A stretch of DNA of 40,743 nucleotides, taken from Gammaproteobacteria bacterium. GTDB taxonomy: Bacteria > Pseudomonadota > Gammaproteobacteria > Pseudomonadales > Pseudohongiellaceae. How positions within the stretch are numbered: the first letter of the stretch is position 1; every line of letters begins with the position of its first letter. The stretch lies in the NCBI GenBank assembly GCA_018401885.1, contig JAGYKB010000021.1, forward strand, positions 1 through 40,743, in the 5' to 3' direction. The notes under the pieces were generated by a model. It saw nothing but the letters and a program-made list of their open reading frames with translations, did not search any database and was not told where the DNA came from. Below are positions 1-8,073 of this stretch, one piece after another. The translations under genes were made by a program, and so were the position numbers.

Positions 1-51
1 CTTGTAACCGCGCACGCTGCGACGGGTACGGACGAGTGTTTCAAAATCCAT
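1..51 (-). CDS. Nitroreductase family protein, N-terminal fragment (cut by window edge)
   Basis: Only the first 17 codons lie in the window. On the minus strand an ATG at 51 follows AGGAG with about 7 bases between, and the peptide reads MDFETLVRTRRSVRGYK. An acidic lead followed by RTRRSVR close to the N-terminus is typical of FMN-dependent nitroreductase family proteins, where these arginines contact the FMN phosphate. The rest of the gene is to the left of the window, so FMN binding and substrate cannot be judged. It is co-oriented with the short-chain dehydrogenase gene just upstream of it, about 43 bases away. The assignment rests on a very short match. Confidence 0.6.
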   Translation of the reverse strand, partial: MDFETLVRTRRSVRGYK

Positions 52-94
52 CGTATTGTATCTCCTGCGTTCTATTATTTCGGTATGCAGCGGG

Positions 95-835
95 CTATGC
101 GCCTGCAGCGTTGGCTTTTTCTACAGCCTTCGAATCTAGGCGTAGCTGCCTTGCGAACTCGACAGAGAAAGGATCGGGGAACACGTCTTCCTCGCCTGTG
201 GCGAGCGCATTAAAAACATGCGTGGCGACCGACTCGGGGGAGGCTTTGTCAAAGGGCAGGTGTTTTGCCATATCGGTGTCGATGGGGCCAGGATAGACAC
301 CGATGACGAGAGTATTTTGTTTTGCAAGTTCTGCTCTAAGCGCTTGTGTGAGCGAGTGGCCCGCCGCCTTTGATGCAGAATAGCCGGGTGCAAAGGCAAA
401 ACTGCACAGTCCCGAGATGGAGAGAATATTGACTATCGCACCGCCGCCATTGGCTTTGACTATCGGCGCGAACGCGACTGACATTTTCATCGTGCCAAAA
501 TAATTGATATCCATTTCCATGCGCTTCGGTGCTTCATTGTTCGCTGCGACTATCGCACCGCCGCCGCCAGCACCGGCATTATTAATCAGCACGTTCACAT
601 CCTGAGCCGCGGCTGCGACGGCATCGACCTGCTCTTGGCTACAGATATCGAGATTAAGTAAAACGACGCGGTCACGATTGGCGGCAGCAAGGTCAGCAAG
701 GCCTTCAGTGTTGCGGGCTGTAGCATAGACTTTGGCCGCGCCGAGTTCGAGTGCCTTCTCAACGAAGCTTTTGCCTATTCCGCGGTTAGATCCGGTGACG
801 AGAACAACTTTATCCCTGATATCTACTATGAGCAT
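95..835 (-). CDS. Short-chain dehydrogenase/reductase (SDR) family oxidoreductase
   Basis: A 246-residue classical SDR, the usual length of the family. The nucleotide-binding motif TGSNRGIG is at residues 14-21, the structural NNAG motif at 85-88, and the catalytic Ser-Tyr-Lys set is S139, Y152 and K156 (YSASK). It should carry out NAD(P)-dependent oxidation or reduction of a carbonyl/alcohol in the cytoplasm. The region that sets substrate (after residue 185) has no recognisable signature. ATG at 835 is preceded by AAGGAC at a sensible distance. It lies between a nitroreductase and a gamma-glutamylcyclotransferase-like gene on the same strand, with short gaps that allow co-transcription. Family assignment is secure; substrate is unknown. 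Confidence 0.9.
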   Translation of the reverse strand: MLIVDIRDKVVLVTGSNRGIGKSFVEKALELGAAKVYATARNTEGLADLAAANRDRVVLLNLDICSQEQVDAVAAAAQDVNVLINNAGAGGGGAIVAANNEAPKRMEMDINYFGTMKMSVAFAPIVKANGGGAIVNILSISGLCSFAFAPGYSASKAAGHSLTQALRAELAKQNTLVIGVYPGPIDTDMAKHLPFDKASPESVATHVFNALATGEEDVFPDPFSVEFARQLRLDSKAVEKANAAGA

Positions 836-906
836 GAAAAGTCCTTTGTAGTGCGTTATGTATTAGTAGAGACCTGCGTTCCGGCAGCGCTGATTTATTC
901 GCCGAT

Positions 907-1245
907 TTATCGCTGTTCGTTGAGTGCGTAAAGATAGCACTGCACAGGTTCGCCGTTATCGGGGTAGACAGTGGTTTCTACGCGTCGGTAGTCAGTGCCC
1001 TCAAATTCGTCTAGTTCGTCCCAAAAAGTTGGCAGATCGGGTGACTCTAAAAGAAAGCCTTTCACTGTGTCAGAGCCACCGAGCTTGATCGCTGGGTAAC
1101 CCATAGTTGCACCCCAACCTTCTGGATGCACTTGCCCGATCACAGTGGCGGCCTGCCAAGCGCCCGAGAGAGGAGCGAGGATGTGTGCATTGGGTTCATT
1201 AGGTGCGAGCGTTCCGTAAACAAACAGTCTGTTTTCGATCTGCAT
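907..1245 (-). CDS. Gamma-glutamylcyclotransferase (AIG2/GGCT-like) family protein
   Basis: With the ATG at 1245 the protein has 112 residues and begins MQIENRLFVYGTL. The YGTL motif (10-13) near the N-terminus and the acidic motif LDEFEG (78-83, E82 the expected general acid/base) are the marks of the GGCT-like fold, whose members release 5-oxoproline from gamma-glutamyl amines or peptides. Many bacterial relatives have no proven substrate. An in-frame TTG at 1278 would add 11 residues, but GAGG lies 8 bases before the ATG and the YGTL strand normally starts near residue 10, so the ATG is preferred. A strong hairpin and a 37-residue ORF lie upstream on the same strand. Confidence 0.8.
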   Translation of the reverse strand: MQIENRLFVYGTLAPNEPNAHILAPLSGAWQAATVIGQVHPEGWGATMGYPAIKLGGSDTVKGFLLESPDLPTFWDELDEFEGTDYRRVETTVYPDNGEPVQCYLYALNEQR

Positions 1246-1345
1246 AGAATCAGCCTCAATAGAGTGGATGAGAGCCAAGGGGAGTTAAGAGAGGGATAGA
1301 GTGGTGATGCAGCGGGCTCGGTAGCGGCGCCGCACTCGGTCTTTC

Positions 1346-1375
1346 GAGGCTTACGCAGACAGACTGCTAAGCCTC
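1346..1375. repeat. Inverted repeat / stable hairpin between two minus-strand genes
   Basis: GAGGCTTA (1346-1353) pairs with TAAGCCTC (1368-1375). Inside it GCAG pairs with CTGC around an ACAGA loop, with one bulged C at 1354. This gives about 12 paired bases. Neither strand has a T run after it, so it does not look like a classical intrinsic terminator. It sits just downstream of the small ORF at 1389-1502 and upstream of the GGCT-like gene, where it could stabilise an mRNA 3' end or pause transcription. Confidence 0.6.
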
Positions 1376-1388
1376 ACTCAAATCAACA

Positions 1389-1502
1389 TCAGAATAACCA
1401 AACTGCCAACATGTAGGCGAGCAGCGTTAGGCCGACTAAGGTGACACCAATTACTATGTTTGCACCTGTATTTGAATCTTGGTCGTGGTCATGAGCTGAC
1501 AT
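1389..1502 (-). CDS. Small single-pass membrane peptide (37 aa), unrecognised
   Basis: A short ORF starts with ATG at 1502, preceded by AAGGA with a 7-base spacer, and ends with TGA at 1389. The peptide opens with a soluble His/Asp-rich head (MSAHDHDQDSNTGAN). One hydrophobic segment of about 22 residues follows (16-37), and the protein ends in it with ...YMLAVWLF. The layout is that of small single-pass accessory subunits of membrane complexes, but I do not recognise the family. The good ribosome binding site, the uninterrupted membrane segment and the minus-strand orientation shared with neighbours all support a real gene. The upstream membrane-protein gene stops at 1551, 48 bases away, so the two may be co-transcribed. 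Confidence 0.62.
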   Translation of the reverse strand: MSAHDHDQDSNTGANIVIGVTLVGLTLLAYMLAVWLF

Positions 1503-1550
1503 AATATTTTCCTTGAGAATGCGCACAGCGGGATAAAATTTAGGGGCTAA

Positions 1551-2765
1551 CTATAATGATTTGGGGTCGTTTTGGGTAGCCTTTTCGTGCCATAAGGTTA
1601 AGTGTTCTGCTGCGACGACTGTAATGAGGGCGTAGAAAGGAAGGAAAAACCGATCCCACCCCTGCACGAGAGGGAAAAGCACCAGAAAAGCCGCAAACAG
1701 GGGTAAACAGAGCAGAGAGATATGCGATAAGGAGATCAATGCTCTCGGTGTTAATGCCTCTGTATAAAGGCGTCGAATCTCACCTTGCAGGCAGAGAATC
1801 AGAAGCAGGACGAAGAAGGGCATTGAGGTGCTGATCGTCGCGCCGCTAGCCACCACTTGCAGTATCGCCGAATGCACGACAGTCCAGTAAATCTCGATAG
1901 AGAAGGGCGTCGCGAAGTTTGGGATATCGACTTGGCTCTCGATAAACGTGTGGTAAAACAGTCGCCACCATGAATAGTCGAATAAGCCATTGATCGTGAA
2001 ATAGAGCGCGCTGCTTACTACTAGCCCGCCGGTGAACAGCAATACAGTGGGACTGCGGATCGAGGCGTCCTGCGCGTAGGCGCTCCAGCTCTGCCAGAGA
2101 AGGACTAAGCCTACGAAAAGAATATTGTTGGTGCGCACGCAGACCGATGCGATAAACAAAAAAACGGCGAGTCGCAGCCAGCGTTTGCAGACTAAGGCGT
2201 AGAGCGCTGCAAAAACGATGAGCGCGGACAGGTTGTCGGGTACCGGAACACGGCTGAGATCGGCCAGACGCCCGACAACGGCGAAAACCACGACGATTAA
2301 CGCAGCGCTCAACGTGCTGCAGCTTCGAGAAAGCCAGACAAAGAGCAAAAGGCAAAGCAGCACCCCTGGGATTACAGACAGTAATCTTAGCGACGTCAGC
2401 GGTTCTGCGCCGAGCGCCGTCAATGTCCGCAATGCGATGACGTAGGCGGGTTTGATGCGGTACATGTCGAGCTGGCCAATAAAATGATCGGCGTTGCTCT
2501 CTAGATCAGCAGCATAGGGTCCCGAGGTTACAGACGCATATTGCTGAGGCGTCATTGAACTTTTTAGATACGCGTAAGTGCGCGAGTGAAGGAGCTGCGG
2601 GTCACTAATGTCGGCGCTCAGTATGGTTGCGGTATAGGGTACGGTATCCCAAGTGTAGAGAGGTTTTGCATAGGCAAGCAGGACTAAAAAAACGAGATAA
2701 CCCGCTAGCGGCAGCAGGGATAGTGCTGTTTTTATGGGCTGAGTCACATGAGGTCCCTCTGGCAT
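1551..2765 (-). CDS. Polytopic inner-membrane protein, glycosyltransferase-like topology
   Basis: About 404 residues with many hydrophobic helices (clear ones near residues 14-33, 130-150, 153-165, 178-195, 235-255, 310-330 and 350-385). A polar extracytoplasmic loop follows the first helix (residues 38-100) and contains YTWDTVPYTA. An acidic loop after helix 1 is the layout of GT-C type lipid-linked sugar transferases, but I see no diagnostic motif, so this is only a resemblance. The ATG at 2765 has a weak ribosome binding site. GTG at 2747, six codons in and behind AGAGGGA, may be the real start. It is divergent from the spermidine-synthase-like gene. Confidence 0.65.
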   Translation of the reverse strand: MPEGPHVTQPIKTALSLLPLAGYLVFLVLLAYAKPLYTWDTVPYTATILSADISDPQLLHSRTYAYLKSSMTPQQYASVTSGPYAADLESNADHFIGQLDMYRIKPAYVIALRTLTALGAEPLTSLRLLSVIPGVLLCLLLFVWLSRSCSTLSAALIVVVFAVVGRLADLSRVPVPDNLSALIVFAALYALVCKRWLRLAVFLFIASVCVRTNNILFVGLVLLWQSWSAYAQDASIRSPTVLLFTGGLVVSSALYFTINGLFDYSWWRLFYHTFIESQVDIPNFATPFSIEIYWTVVHSAILQVVASGATISTSMPFFVLLLILCLQGEIRRLYTEALTPRALISLSHISLLCLPLFAAFLVLFPLVQGWDRFFLPFYALITVVAAEHLTLWHEKATQNDPKSL

Positions 2766-2945
2766 TCTGGCTTAGCCGCGCCTCTCTGTATCCGCTATTC
2801 TCTAAGCTAACCATATTGATTGACACGTTTATCGTCTATTATGCGTCAGAACAGTTTGCGATTAATAGCCAAGCTCGCACCAGATTGCAGTAGCATCCGC
2901 GCTGCGGCATTCGTGCACGAATAGAATTAAGGAGTAAGACCGATT

Positions 2946-5357
2946 TTGGGCACAACGACAGCAGAAGGCACGAGCAGATCTTTTCTCGCAGGTCTATTCC
3001 TCATCACTAGCGCGACACTCCTACTCGAAATCCTTAATACTCGGCTGCTTTCGGTCGTCACTTGGTATCACCTGTCCTTCTTTGCAGTATCGATGGCTAT
3101 GTTTGGTATGGCCGCAGGCGCGCTCTGGGTTTACCTCAAGCCTCAGAAGTTTCCCCGCGAAGACGCGCACAGCTCGCTCTACCGTTATTCTATTTTATTT
3201 GCGTTGAGTACTCTGATCTGTCATCTCGTTATTCTCTTTACACCGCTGAGCACACTCGGTGGCTGGGATGCGGCAAATTTTTTCAAGATGACGGTGATTA
3301 CTTTAGCGGTCGCCATCCCGTTTGCGTTTAGTGGCGTGGTAGTGACAGTTGCATTAACGCAGGTGCCCGGTAATAGCGGCCTCATCTACGCGGTCGACCT
3401 CGTCGGCGCGGCGCTCGGCAGTCTCGCCTGCCTCGTACTACTGAGCGTGCTGGATATCAGCAGCGCGACGATTGCCTCGACTGTTGTCACTGTGCTCGCC
3501 ATTCTCTTTTTCCAGCGGGCGAAAACCGGCCGCAACGAGCTTCGCTGGGTCGCGCTTGCGGTAGTGCTGGCCATCGGCGCGGTCGCGAACAGTCAATTCA
3601 CAAGTGGACTACGGGTGTTTTATCCGAAAGGCAATGAAATATCCTACAGCGATCAGACGATTGAATACTGGACGATCCATGGCCAGATATTATTGTCTCC
3701 CGCCGAAGAGCGCGTGGGCCCGTTTTATTGGGGCGCAGGCGCAGGTGCACCAGTGATCGAAGGTATGAAGCTGCAGGGCCTTGTCATCGACGGCGAGGCA
3801 GGCACAGCGGTCACGGAGTGGGATGGCGATAGAGAGGGGTTAGAATGGCCGCGCTTTGATGTAACCTCGCTGCCTTATCATTTGCGCAAAGAAGGCAATG
3901 TCGCGGTGATTGGCGTGGGCGGAGGTCGTGACATCCTTACTGCGCTGTGGGCTAAAAGCAAGCACATCACCGGTATCGAAATTAATGGCGCGATACTCGA
4001 CATTCTGCAAGACCGTCGACGCGACTTTGTCTCGCTGGACCAACAGCCCGAGGTTGAGTTTGTGCACGACGAGGCTCGCTCTTTCTTGACTCGAAGCGAC
4101 GAGACCTATGATGTTATTCAGATGTCGCTTATCGATACGTGGGCGGCAACGGGTGCAGGCGCGTTTACCCTGTCCGAGAACGGGCTCTATACAGTGGAAG
4201 GCTGGCAGATTTTCTTTGACAAGCTCGCACCAGACGGACTGCTAAGTGTTTCTCGATGGTACTCACCCGAAGCGCTTTCTGAGACTAACAGACTAATCTC
4301 TCTTGCTGCGATGTCGTTATTGGAACAGGGAGTAGATAATCCCGGTGATCATGCCGTGTTGGTGGCGCGTAATACAGTTGCAACCCTACTGGTTTCTCCA
4401 ACGCCTTTCAGCGACGCTGACCTCGACCAGATAGAATCAGTCGCGGCGGAAATGGCATTTACGATCTTGCATTCGCCGAGGCAGGAAAGCAGCGAGCGCC
4501 TAATTCGTGATGCGCTCGCGAGTAAGAGTTCCGCACAGCTTGAGGCTGCGACTCAACACGAATTTCTCGACTTCTCGCCGCCGCTCGACAGTCGCCCGTA
4601 TTTTTTCAATATTTTAAAACCCTCTGCAATGTTGAGTACCGATGCCGAACTCGGCGAATTGGGTATCGTCGCGGGGGGTAATCTCCTTGCCACCTACACG
4701 CTTATGCTGCTCTGCCTACTCGCCTTTATCGGTGTGACGCTCGTGATCGGCGTTCCGCTGCTCCTGTCGGGAAAGCCGCAGTTGCCCAAAGGGGTTTTCG
4801 GCAGCGGCCTGCTTTATTTCGCGTGTATAGGCACCGGATTTATGATGGTGCAGATACCTTTGATTCAGCGCTTTTCTGTCTATTTAGGGCATCCGGTTTA
4901 TGCTGTCTCTGTGCTTCTGTTCTCTATGATAATTGCAGCGGGTTTAGGTAGCTCACTGTCTGATCGTATCGCTGTCGAACGCGATCGGCGCTGGACGCTC
5001 GCACTGCCGCTAAGCATCGTCGCGCTCATAAGCGCGATCTATTTGCTCTCGGGGCCGATCATTCAGGCAACCATTGACCAGGGGCTTTTAGCACGGTGCG
5101 TTATTGTAGTGCTGCTCGTGGCGACTGCCGCGCTGCCGATGGGCATGTGTTTCCCTCTGGGACTTCGGTTGTTCAGGCAATACTCCGACGACTGTCTCCC
5201 GTGGATGTGGGGCGTCAATGGCGCCACCGGAGTGCTTGCGAGCGTGCTCGCTGTGGCGATTTCTATGTGGAGCGGGATCAATACTAGCCTGCTCGTGGCT
5301 ATCGGCTGTTACGCGCTATTGATCGTTCCCGCGCGCGCGCTTAGCAAACAGCACTGA
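2946..5357 (+). CDS. Membrane-embedded spermidine-synthase-like (aminopropyltransferase-fold) protein
   Basis: An 803-residue three-part protein. The N-terminal part (about 12-215) holds some six hydrophobic helices. A soluble Rossmann methyltransferase/spermidine-synthase domain runs from about 225 to 560, with the nucleotide loop GVGGGRD (323-329), an acidic ribose-binding residue E345 in GIEING, and D375 in HDEARSF. The C-terminal part (about 580-800) again has six or more helices. The spermidine-synthase DxxDP core is not conserved (SLIDTWAATGAGA, 394-406), so polyamine synthesis is doubtful. Such fusions are common in bacteria and mostly uncharacterised. The start is TTG at 2946 with AAGGAG 11 bases upstream, a rather long spacer. 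No obvious operon partner is seen. Confidence 0.8.
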   Translation: MGTTTAEGTSRSFLAGLFLITSATLLLEILNTRLLSVVTWYHLSFFAVSMAMFGMAAGALWVYLKPQKFPREDAHSSLYRYSILFALSTLICHLVILFTPLSTLGGWDAANFFKMTVITLAVAIPFAFSGVVVTVALTQVPGNSGLIYAVDLVGAALGSLACLVLLSVLDISSATIASTVVTVLAILFFQRAKTGRNELRWVALAVVLAIGAVANSQFTSGLRVFYPKGNEISYSDQTIEYWTIHGQILLSPAEERVGPFYWGAGAGAPVIEGMKLQGLVIDGEAGTAVTEWDGDREGLEWPRFDVTSLPYHLRKEGNVAVIGVGGGRDILTALWAKSKHITGIEINGAILDILQDRRRDFVSLDQQPEVEFVHDEARSFLTRSDETYDVIQMSLIDTWAATGAGAFTLSENGLYTVEGWQIFFDKLAPDGLLSVSRWYSPEALSETNRLISLAAMSLLEQGVDNPGDHAVLVARNTVATLLVSPTPFSDADLDQIESVAAEMAFTILHSPRQESSERLIRDALASKSSAQLEAATQHEFLDFSPPLDSRPYFFNILKPSAMLSTDAELGELGIVAGGNLLATYTLMLLCLLAFIGVTLVIGVPLLLSGKPQLPKGVFGSGLLYFACIGTGFMMVQIPLIQRFSVYLGHPVYAVSVLLFSMIIAAGLGSSLSDRIAVERDRRWTLALPLSIVALISAIYLLSGPIIQATIDQGLLARCVIVVLLVATAALPMGMCFPLGLRLFRQYSDDCLPWMWGVNGATGVLASVLAVAISMWSGINTSLLVAIGCYALLIVPARALSKQH

Positions 5358-5430
5358 GTAAATATTTGCTCATTAAACTGCTATAACCCTCGTTCTCATC
5401 TGATGCGCTGTCAGATAGAGACAAACTGTC

Positions 5431-5450
5431 ACAAAACTAGCTAGTTTTGT
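5431..5450. repeat. Perfect 20-bp palindrome in intergenic region
   Basis: ACAAAACTAG at 5431-5440 is followed directly by its reverse complement CTAGTTTTGT at 5441-5450, with no loop. A related AAACT lies just upstream at about 5423. It is in the 212-base gap between the spermidine-synthase-like gene and the 2OG oxygenase-like gene. A zero-loop palindrome of this length fits an operator for a dimeric regulator. It lacks the GC-rich stem of an intrinsic terminator. Confidence 0.6.
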
Positions 5451-5569
5451 CGTTCTAGCAAGTTATAGAATCCGGTACTTGCCATGCAGCGTCCTCGCTG
5501 CGGCAGTAAGCGCCTAGCTTCGCCTACGCAGTATCAATGCAGTAAATTGATGGGCTGTGACGTGTCACT

Positions 5570-6172
5570 ATGATTAACCGCTATTTCGTCATAGACGATT
5601 TTTACAATGACCCCGACCGCCTTGTCGAAGAGGCGCTTAAGGCGCAGCGCGACGCGTCGTCCCGCGGTAATTACGCTGGGGTGATGACCAAAGAGTCCTT
5701 TTTGTCGAACAGTCAACGCGAATTTTTTGAGCAGTTATTGCAACAAAAACCGATTAATGCCTCAACGGAGCTTAACGGTAAAATTCGTTTTTCTAAGGCT
5801 GGCGACCCTTTTACTCAGCATATTCATTTCGATGCAGGTCGAACCCACTGGTCGGGAGTTGTGTATCTTTCTAAAGAGCATCCAAAGGTAGACGGCACTG
5901 TTTTCTGGAAACATTTGCGCACGGGTCTCGAAGAAATACCCCGCACCCTCGAAGGTGCGAATGCAGCTGGGTTTACAAGCAAAGAGAAAGTAAGAGAATT
6001 CTTGGAGGTCGACGGCATCGACGAGTCGCTGTGGGAGAAAACCCTCGCTATCCCCTACAAATATAATCGACTGGTATTATTTCGCCCTTGGATGTTTCAC
6101 TCCCCCGGTGTTAATTTTGGCGACACCCTCGAGAATAGCCGCAAGGTTCAAACGCTGTTTCTCGGTCCCTAG
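5570..6172 (+). CDS. DUF6445-like protein, probable 2OG-Fe(II) oxygenase fold
   Basis: A 200-residue soluble protein. HIHFD (84-88) supplies an H86-x-D88 pair, H177 in MFHSPG is the distal histidine, and R191 sits about 14 residues later. This is the facial-triad and 2-oxoglutarate-binding arrangement of small Fe(II)/2OG dioxygenases. The opening VIDDFYNDPD and the motif GVVYL (96-100) recall the DUF6445 family, seen elsewhere beside tryptophan halogenase-like genes and TonB receptors; neither is adjacent here. The substrate is unknown. The ATG at 5570 has no strong ribosome binding site. The dehalogenase-like gene starts 49 bases downstream on the same strand. Confidence 0.68.
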   Translation: MINRYFVIDDFYNDPDRLVEEALKAQRDASSRGNYAGVMTKESFLSNSQREFFEQLLQQKPINASTELNGKIRFSKAGDPFTQHIHFDAGRTHWSGVVYLSKEHPKVDGTVFWKHLRTGLEEIPRTLEGANAAGFTSKEKVREFLEVDGIDESLWEKTLAIPYKYNRLVLFRPWMFHSPGVNFGDTLENSRKVQTLFLGP

Positions 6173-6221
6173 ACCTGCTGGTTCGAGGTAGCAGGCGTCG
6201 TGTACTTAACGGGAGTACCCA

Positions 6222-7211
6222 GTGACAGATTTCTGCCGCACACCCGACAGCAATTTCGATACGCTAGCAGATTATGATTTTGAGCCTCATTACTATGAGT
6301 GGGGCGATCTACGCATGCACTATCTCGACGAAGGCCCTAGGGATGGGCCGGTCATGTTGCTCGTGCACGGTATGCCGACGTGGAGCTACCTCTACCGAGA
6401 TTTCATTCCAAAACTCGCTTCATCAGGCTTTCGGTGTATAGCGCCAGACCATTTCGGGTTTGGCAAGTCGGATAAGCCGACTGATCCCTACTGGTACAGT
6501 ATTGCCCGGCATACAGAAGTGCTAACTAGTCTAGCTACAGCATTGGATCTGCGTAACATAACCCTCGTCTGTCAAGACTGGGGCGGGCCCATCGGACTTG
6601 CGCAGGCGGTGACGATGCCGGAACGATTCTCGCGATTGGTGATCATGAATACGTGGCTTCACCACCCCGAGTTTCAATATTCCGAGGCGATAAAGCGCTG
6701 GAATAAAGGCTGGCATGAGGGAGGTCTATTCGCGCGCGAGACGCCCAACATTGGCGCGCTCGTCGCACTCTCAGGTGGATTACTTTCCCGCGAGGAGGCT
6801 GTCGCTGCGCTCAGATCGGGCGCAGAGCCGAGTTTTAGAACAGCCGCTGGCAAGAATGTCTACGAGGCATACCGCGCTCCATTTAAGGGGTTGCCGGACG
6901 AAGCCTATAGCGGACTTCGGCGATTTCCCCTGTCTATTCCTTTCGATGACTATCACAGCGGCAACGGAGCCGCGCAGACTCTTCACTTTAATCTGCTAAG
7001 TGGTTGGACTAAACCAATACATTTTATTTGGGGAGGCACCGATGACATCTTTACTGAGTCATGGGGAAGGGAGTGGGCATCGATTTACACACAGTCAACG
7101 TTCCACGTGATCGCCGATGCCGGCCACTTTCTGCAGAACACCCATGGCAATGAGATTGCAGAGCGAATACTCACCTGTATAGAAGGCGAAACTCTCAAGA
7201 TCCACTCTTAG
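6222..7211 (+). CDS. Haloalkane dehalogenase-like alpha/beta hydrolase (HLD-I type)
   Basis: 329 residues with the alpha/beta-hydrolase fold. The oxyanion region HGMPTWSYLYR (49-59), the stretch APDHFGFGKSDKP (74-86) and the nucleophile motif QDWGG (118-122, D119) closely follow haloalkane dehalogenases of the DhlA subfamily. H302 (DAGHF) is the general base and the acid is D274 or D275 (GGTDD). An aspartate nucleophile followed by Trp (W120, a halide-stabilising position in HLDs) favours dehalogenase over esterase; epoxide hydrolase-like activity is not excluded. The residue after HG is Met51 where DhlA has Glu. The start is GTG at 6222 behind GGGAG. No signal peptide, so cytoplasmic. Confidence 0.8.
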   Translation: MTDFCRTPDSNFDTLADYDFEPHYYEWGDLRMHYLDEGPRDGPVMLLVHGMPTWSYLYRDFIPKLASSGFRCIAPDHFGFGKSDKPTDPYWYSIARHTEVLTSLATALDLRNITLVCQDWGGPIGLAQAVTMPERFSRLVIMNTWLHHPEFQYSEAIKRWNKGWHEGGLFARETPNIGALVALSGGLLSREEAVAALRSGAEPSFRTAAGKNVYEAYRAPFKGLPDEAYSGLRRFPLSIPFDDYHSGNGAAQTLHFNLLSGWTKPIHFIWGGTDDIFTESWGREWASIYTQSTFHVIADAGHFLQNTHGNEIAERILTCIEGETLKIHS

Positions 7212-7345
7212 AATGGCAAATGGCGGTGATAAAGTTGCGCCGTATTATCCCAAGAGAAGCCGCTATCGACATGTTTGCCCATTTCCTATTGTAAACTCCA
7301 CTCGCACCTTCAGAGGGTGTGACTAAATCATGAAATTAGGAGTAA

Positions 7346-8047
7346 ATGGTCGTGGATAGGATGACATCTCCCGTTTCCTTTTCGTTTGTTAAACTGCTTG
7401 TTATTTCAGCCCTCGGCTTTACATTGGCTAGCTGCGCATCTTCCAGCTCAGACCCCTTTGAAGGCTTCAATCGCAAGATGGCGTCTTTCAATACGGGTTT
7501 CGATACTATTGTCCTTAAACCCGCCGCTCAGGGTTATAGCAAAGTGTTACCGACGCCCGTGCAGACGGCAGTCGGGAATGCGTTTGCCAATCTCTCCGAT
7601 CCATGGACAGCCATGAATCAACTTCTGCAGGGGCGAGTAAAACTTGCTGCAAGCGACGCGGGGCGATTTTTGCTCAACTCAACCGTCGGTGTCGGTGGTC
7701 TTTTCGATGTTGCAACGCCCCTAGGTCTAACGCGCCACCAGGAAGATATCGAGCAGACGCTTGGCGTTTGGGGTTTGCCTCAAGGGCCTTATATAGTGCT
7801 GCCGCTGCTCGGACCATCAAGCGGGAGAGGGCTGGTAAGCCAGTACTTCGGGATCTTCGGTCAGGATATCGCCCAGCCGCTGCGCTATGTTGATAATGTG
7901 CCTGTGAGAAATTCTTTATTCTTTACGCAGCTAGTCTCAATGCGCGCGGGTTTACTCGCCACGCCTGCGATTCCACCGCAGATGGATCGTTACACGTTAA
8001 TGCGCGATTTCTATTTGCGAGGGCGCGAGCAGCAGGTCGGGTTGTAA
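7346..8047 (+). CDS. mlaA: MlaA (VacJ) family outer-membrane lipoprotein, phospholipid transport
   Basis: 233 residues. An N-terminal hydrophobic signal ends in the lipobox LASC (C30), which would be lipidated. Directly after it comes DPFEGFNR (36-43), the MlaA hallmark, and further on the family regions FLLNSTVGVGGLFDVA and GPYIVLPLLGPSS. MlaA removes mislocalised phospholipids from the outer leaflet of the outer membrane and passes them to MlaC and the MlaFEDB transporter. None of those partners is in the window, as is common for mlaA. The ATG at 7346 is preceded by AGGAG. The gene runs convergently towards the type 2 IPP isomerase gene with a 26-base gap. Confidence 0.93.
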   Translation: MVVDRMTSPVSFSFVKLLVISALGFTLASCASSSSDPFEGFNRKMASFNTGFDTIVLKPAAQGYSKVLPTPVQTAVGNAFANLSDPWTAMNQLLQGRVKLAASDAGRFLLNSTVGVGGLFDVATPLGLTRHQEDIEQTLGVWGLPQGPYIVLPLLGPSSGRGLVSQYFGIFGQDIAQPLRYVDNVPVRNSLFFTQLVSMRAGLLATPAIPPQMDRYTLMRDFYLRGREQQVGL

Positions 8048-8073
8048 GCGACATCTAAATCGAGAGCTCAAGC

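Noticed and set aside
6174..6195. CCTGCT/AGCAGG inverted repeat before the dehalogenase-like gene
   Set aside because: Six-base arms around a ten-base loop with no T run; within chance expectation.
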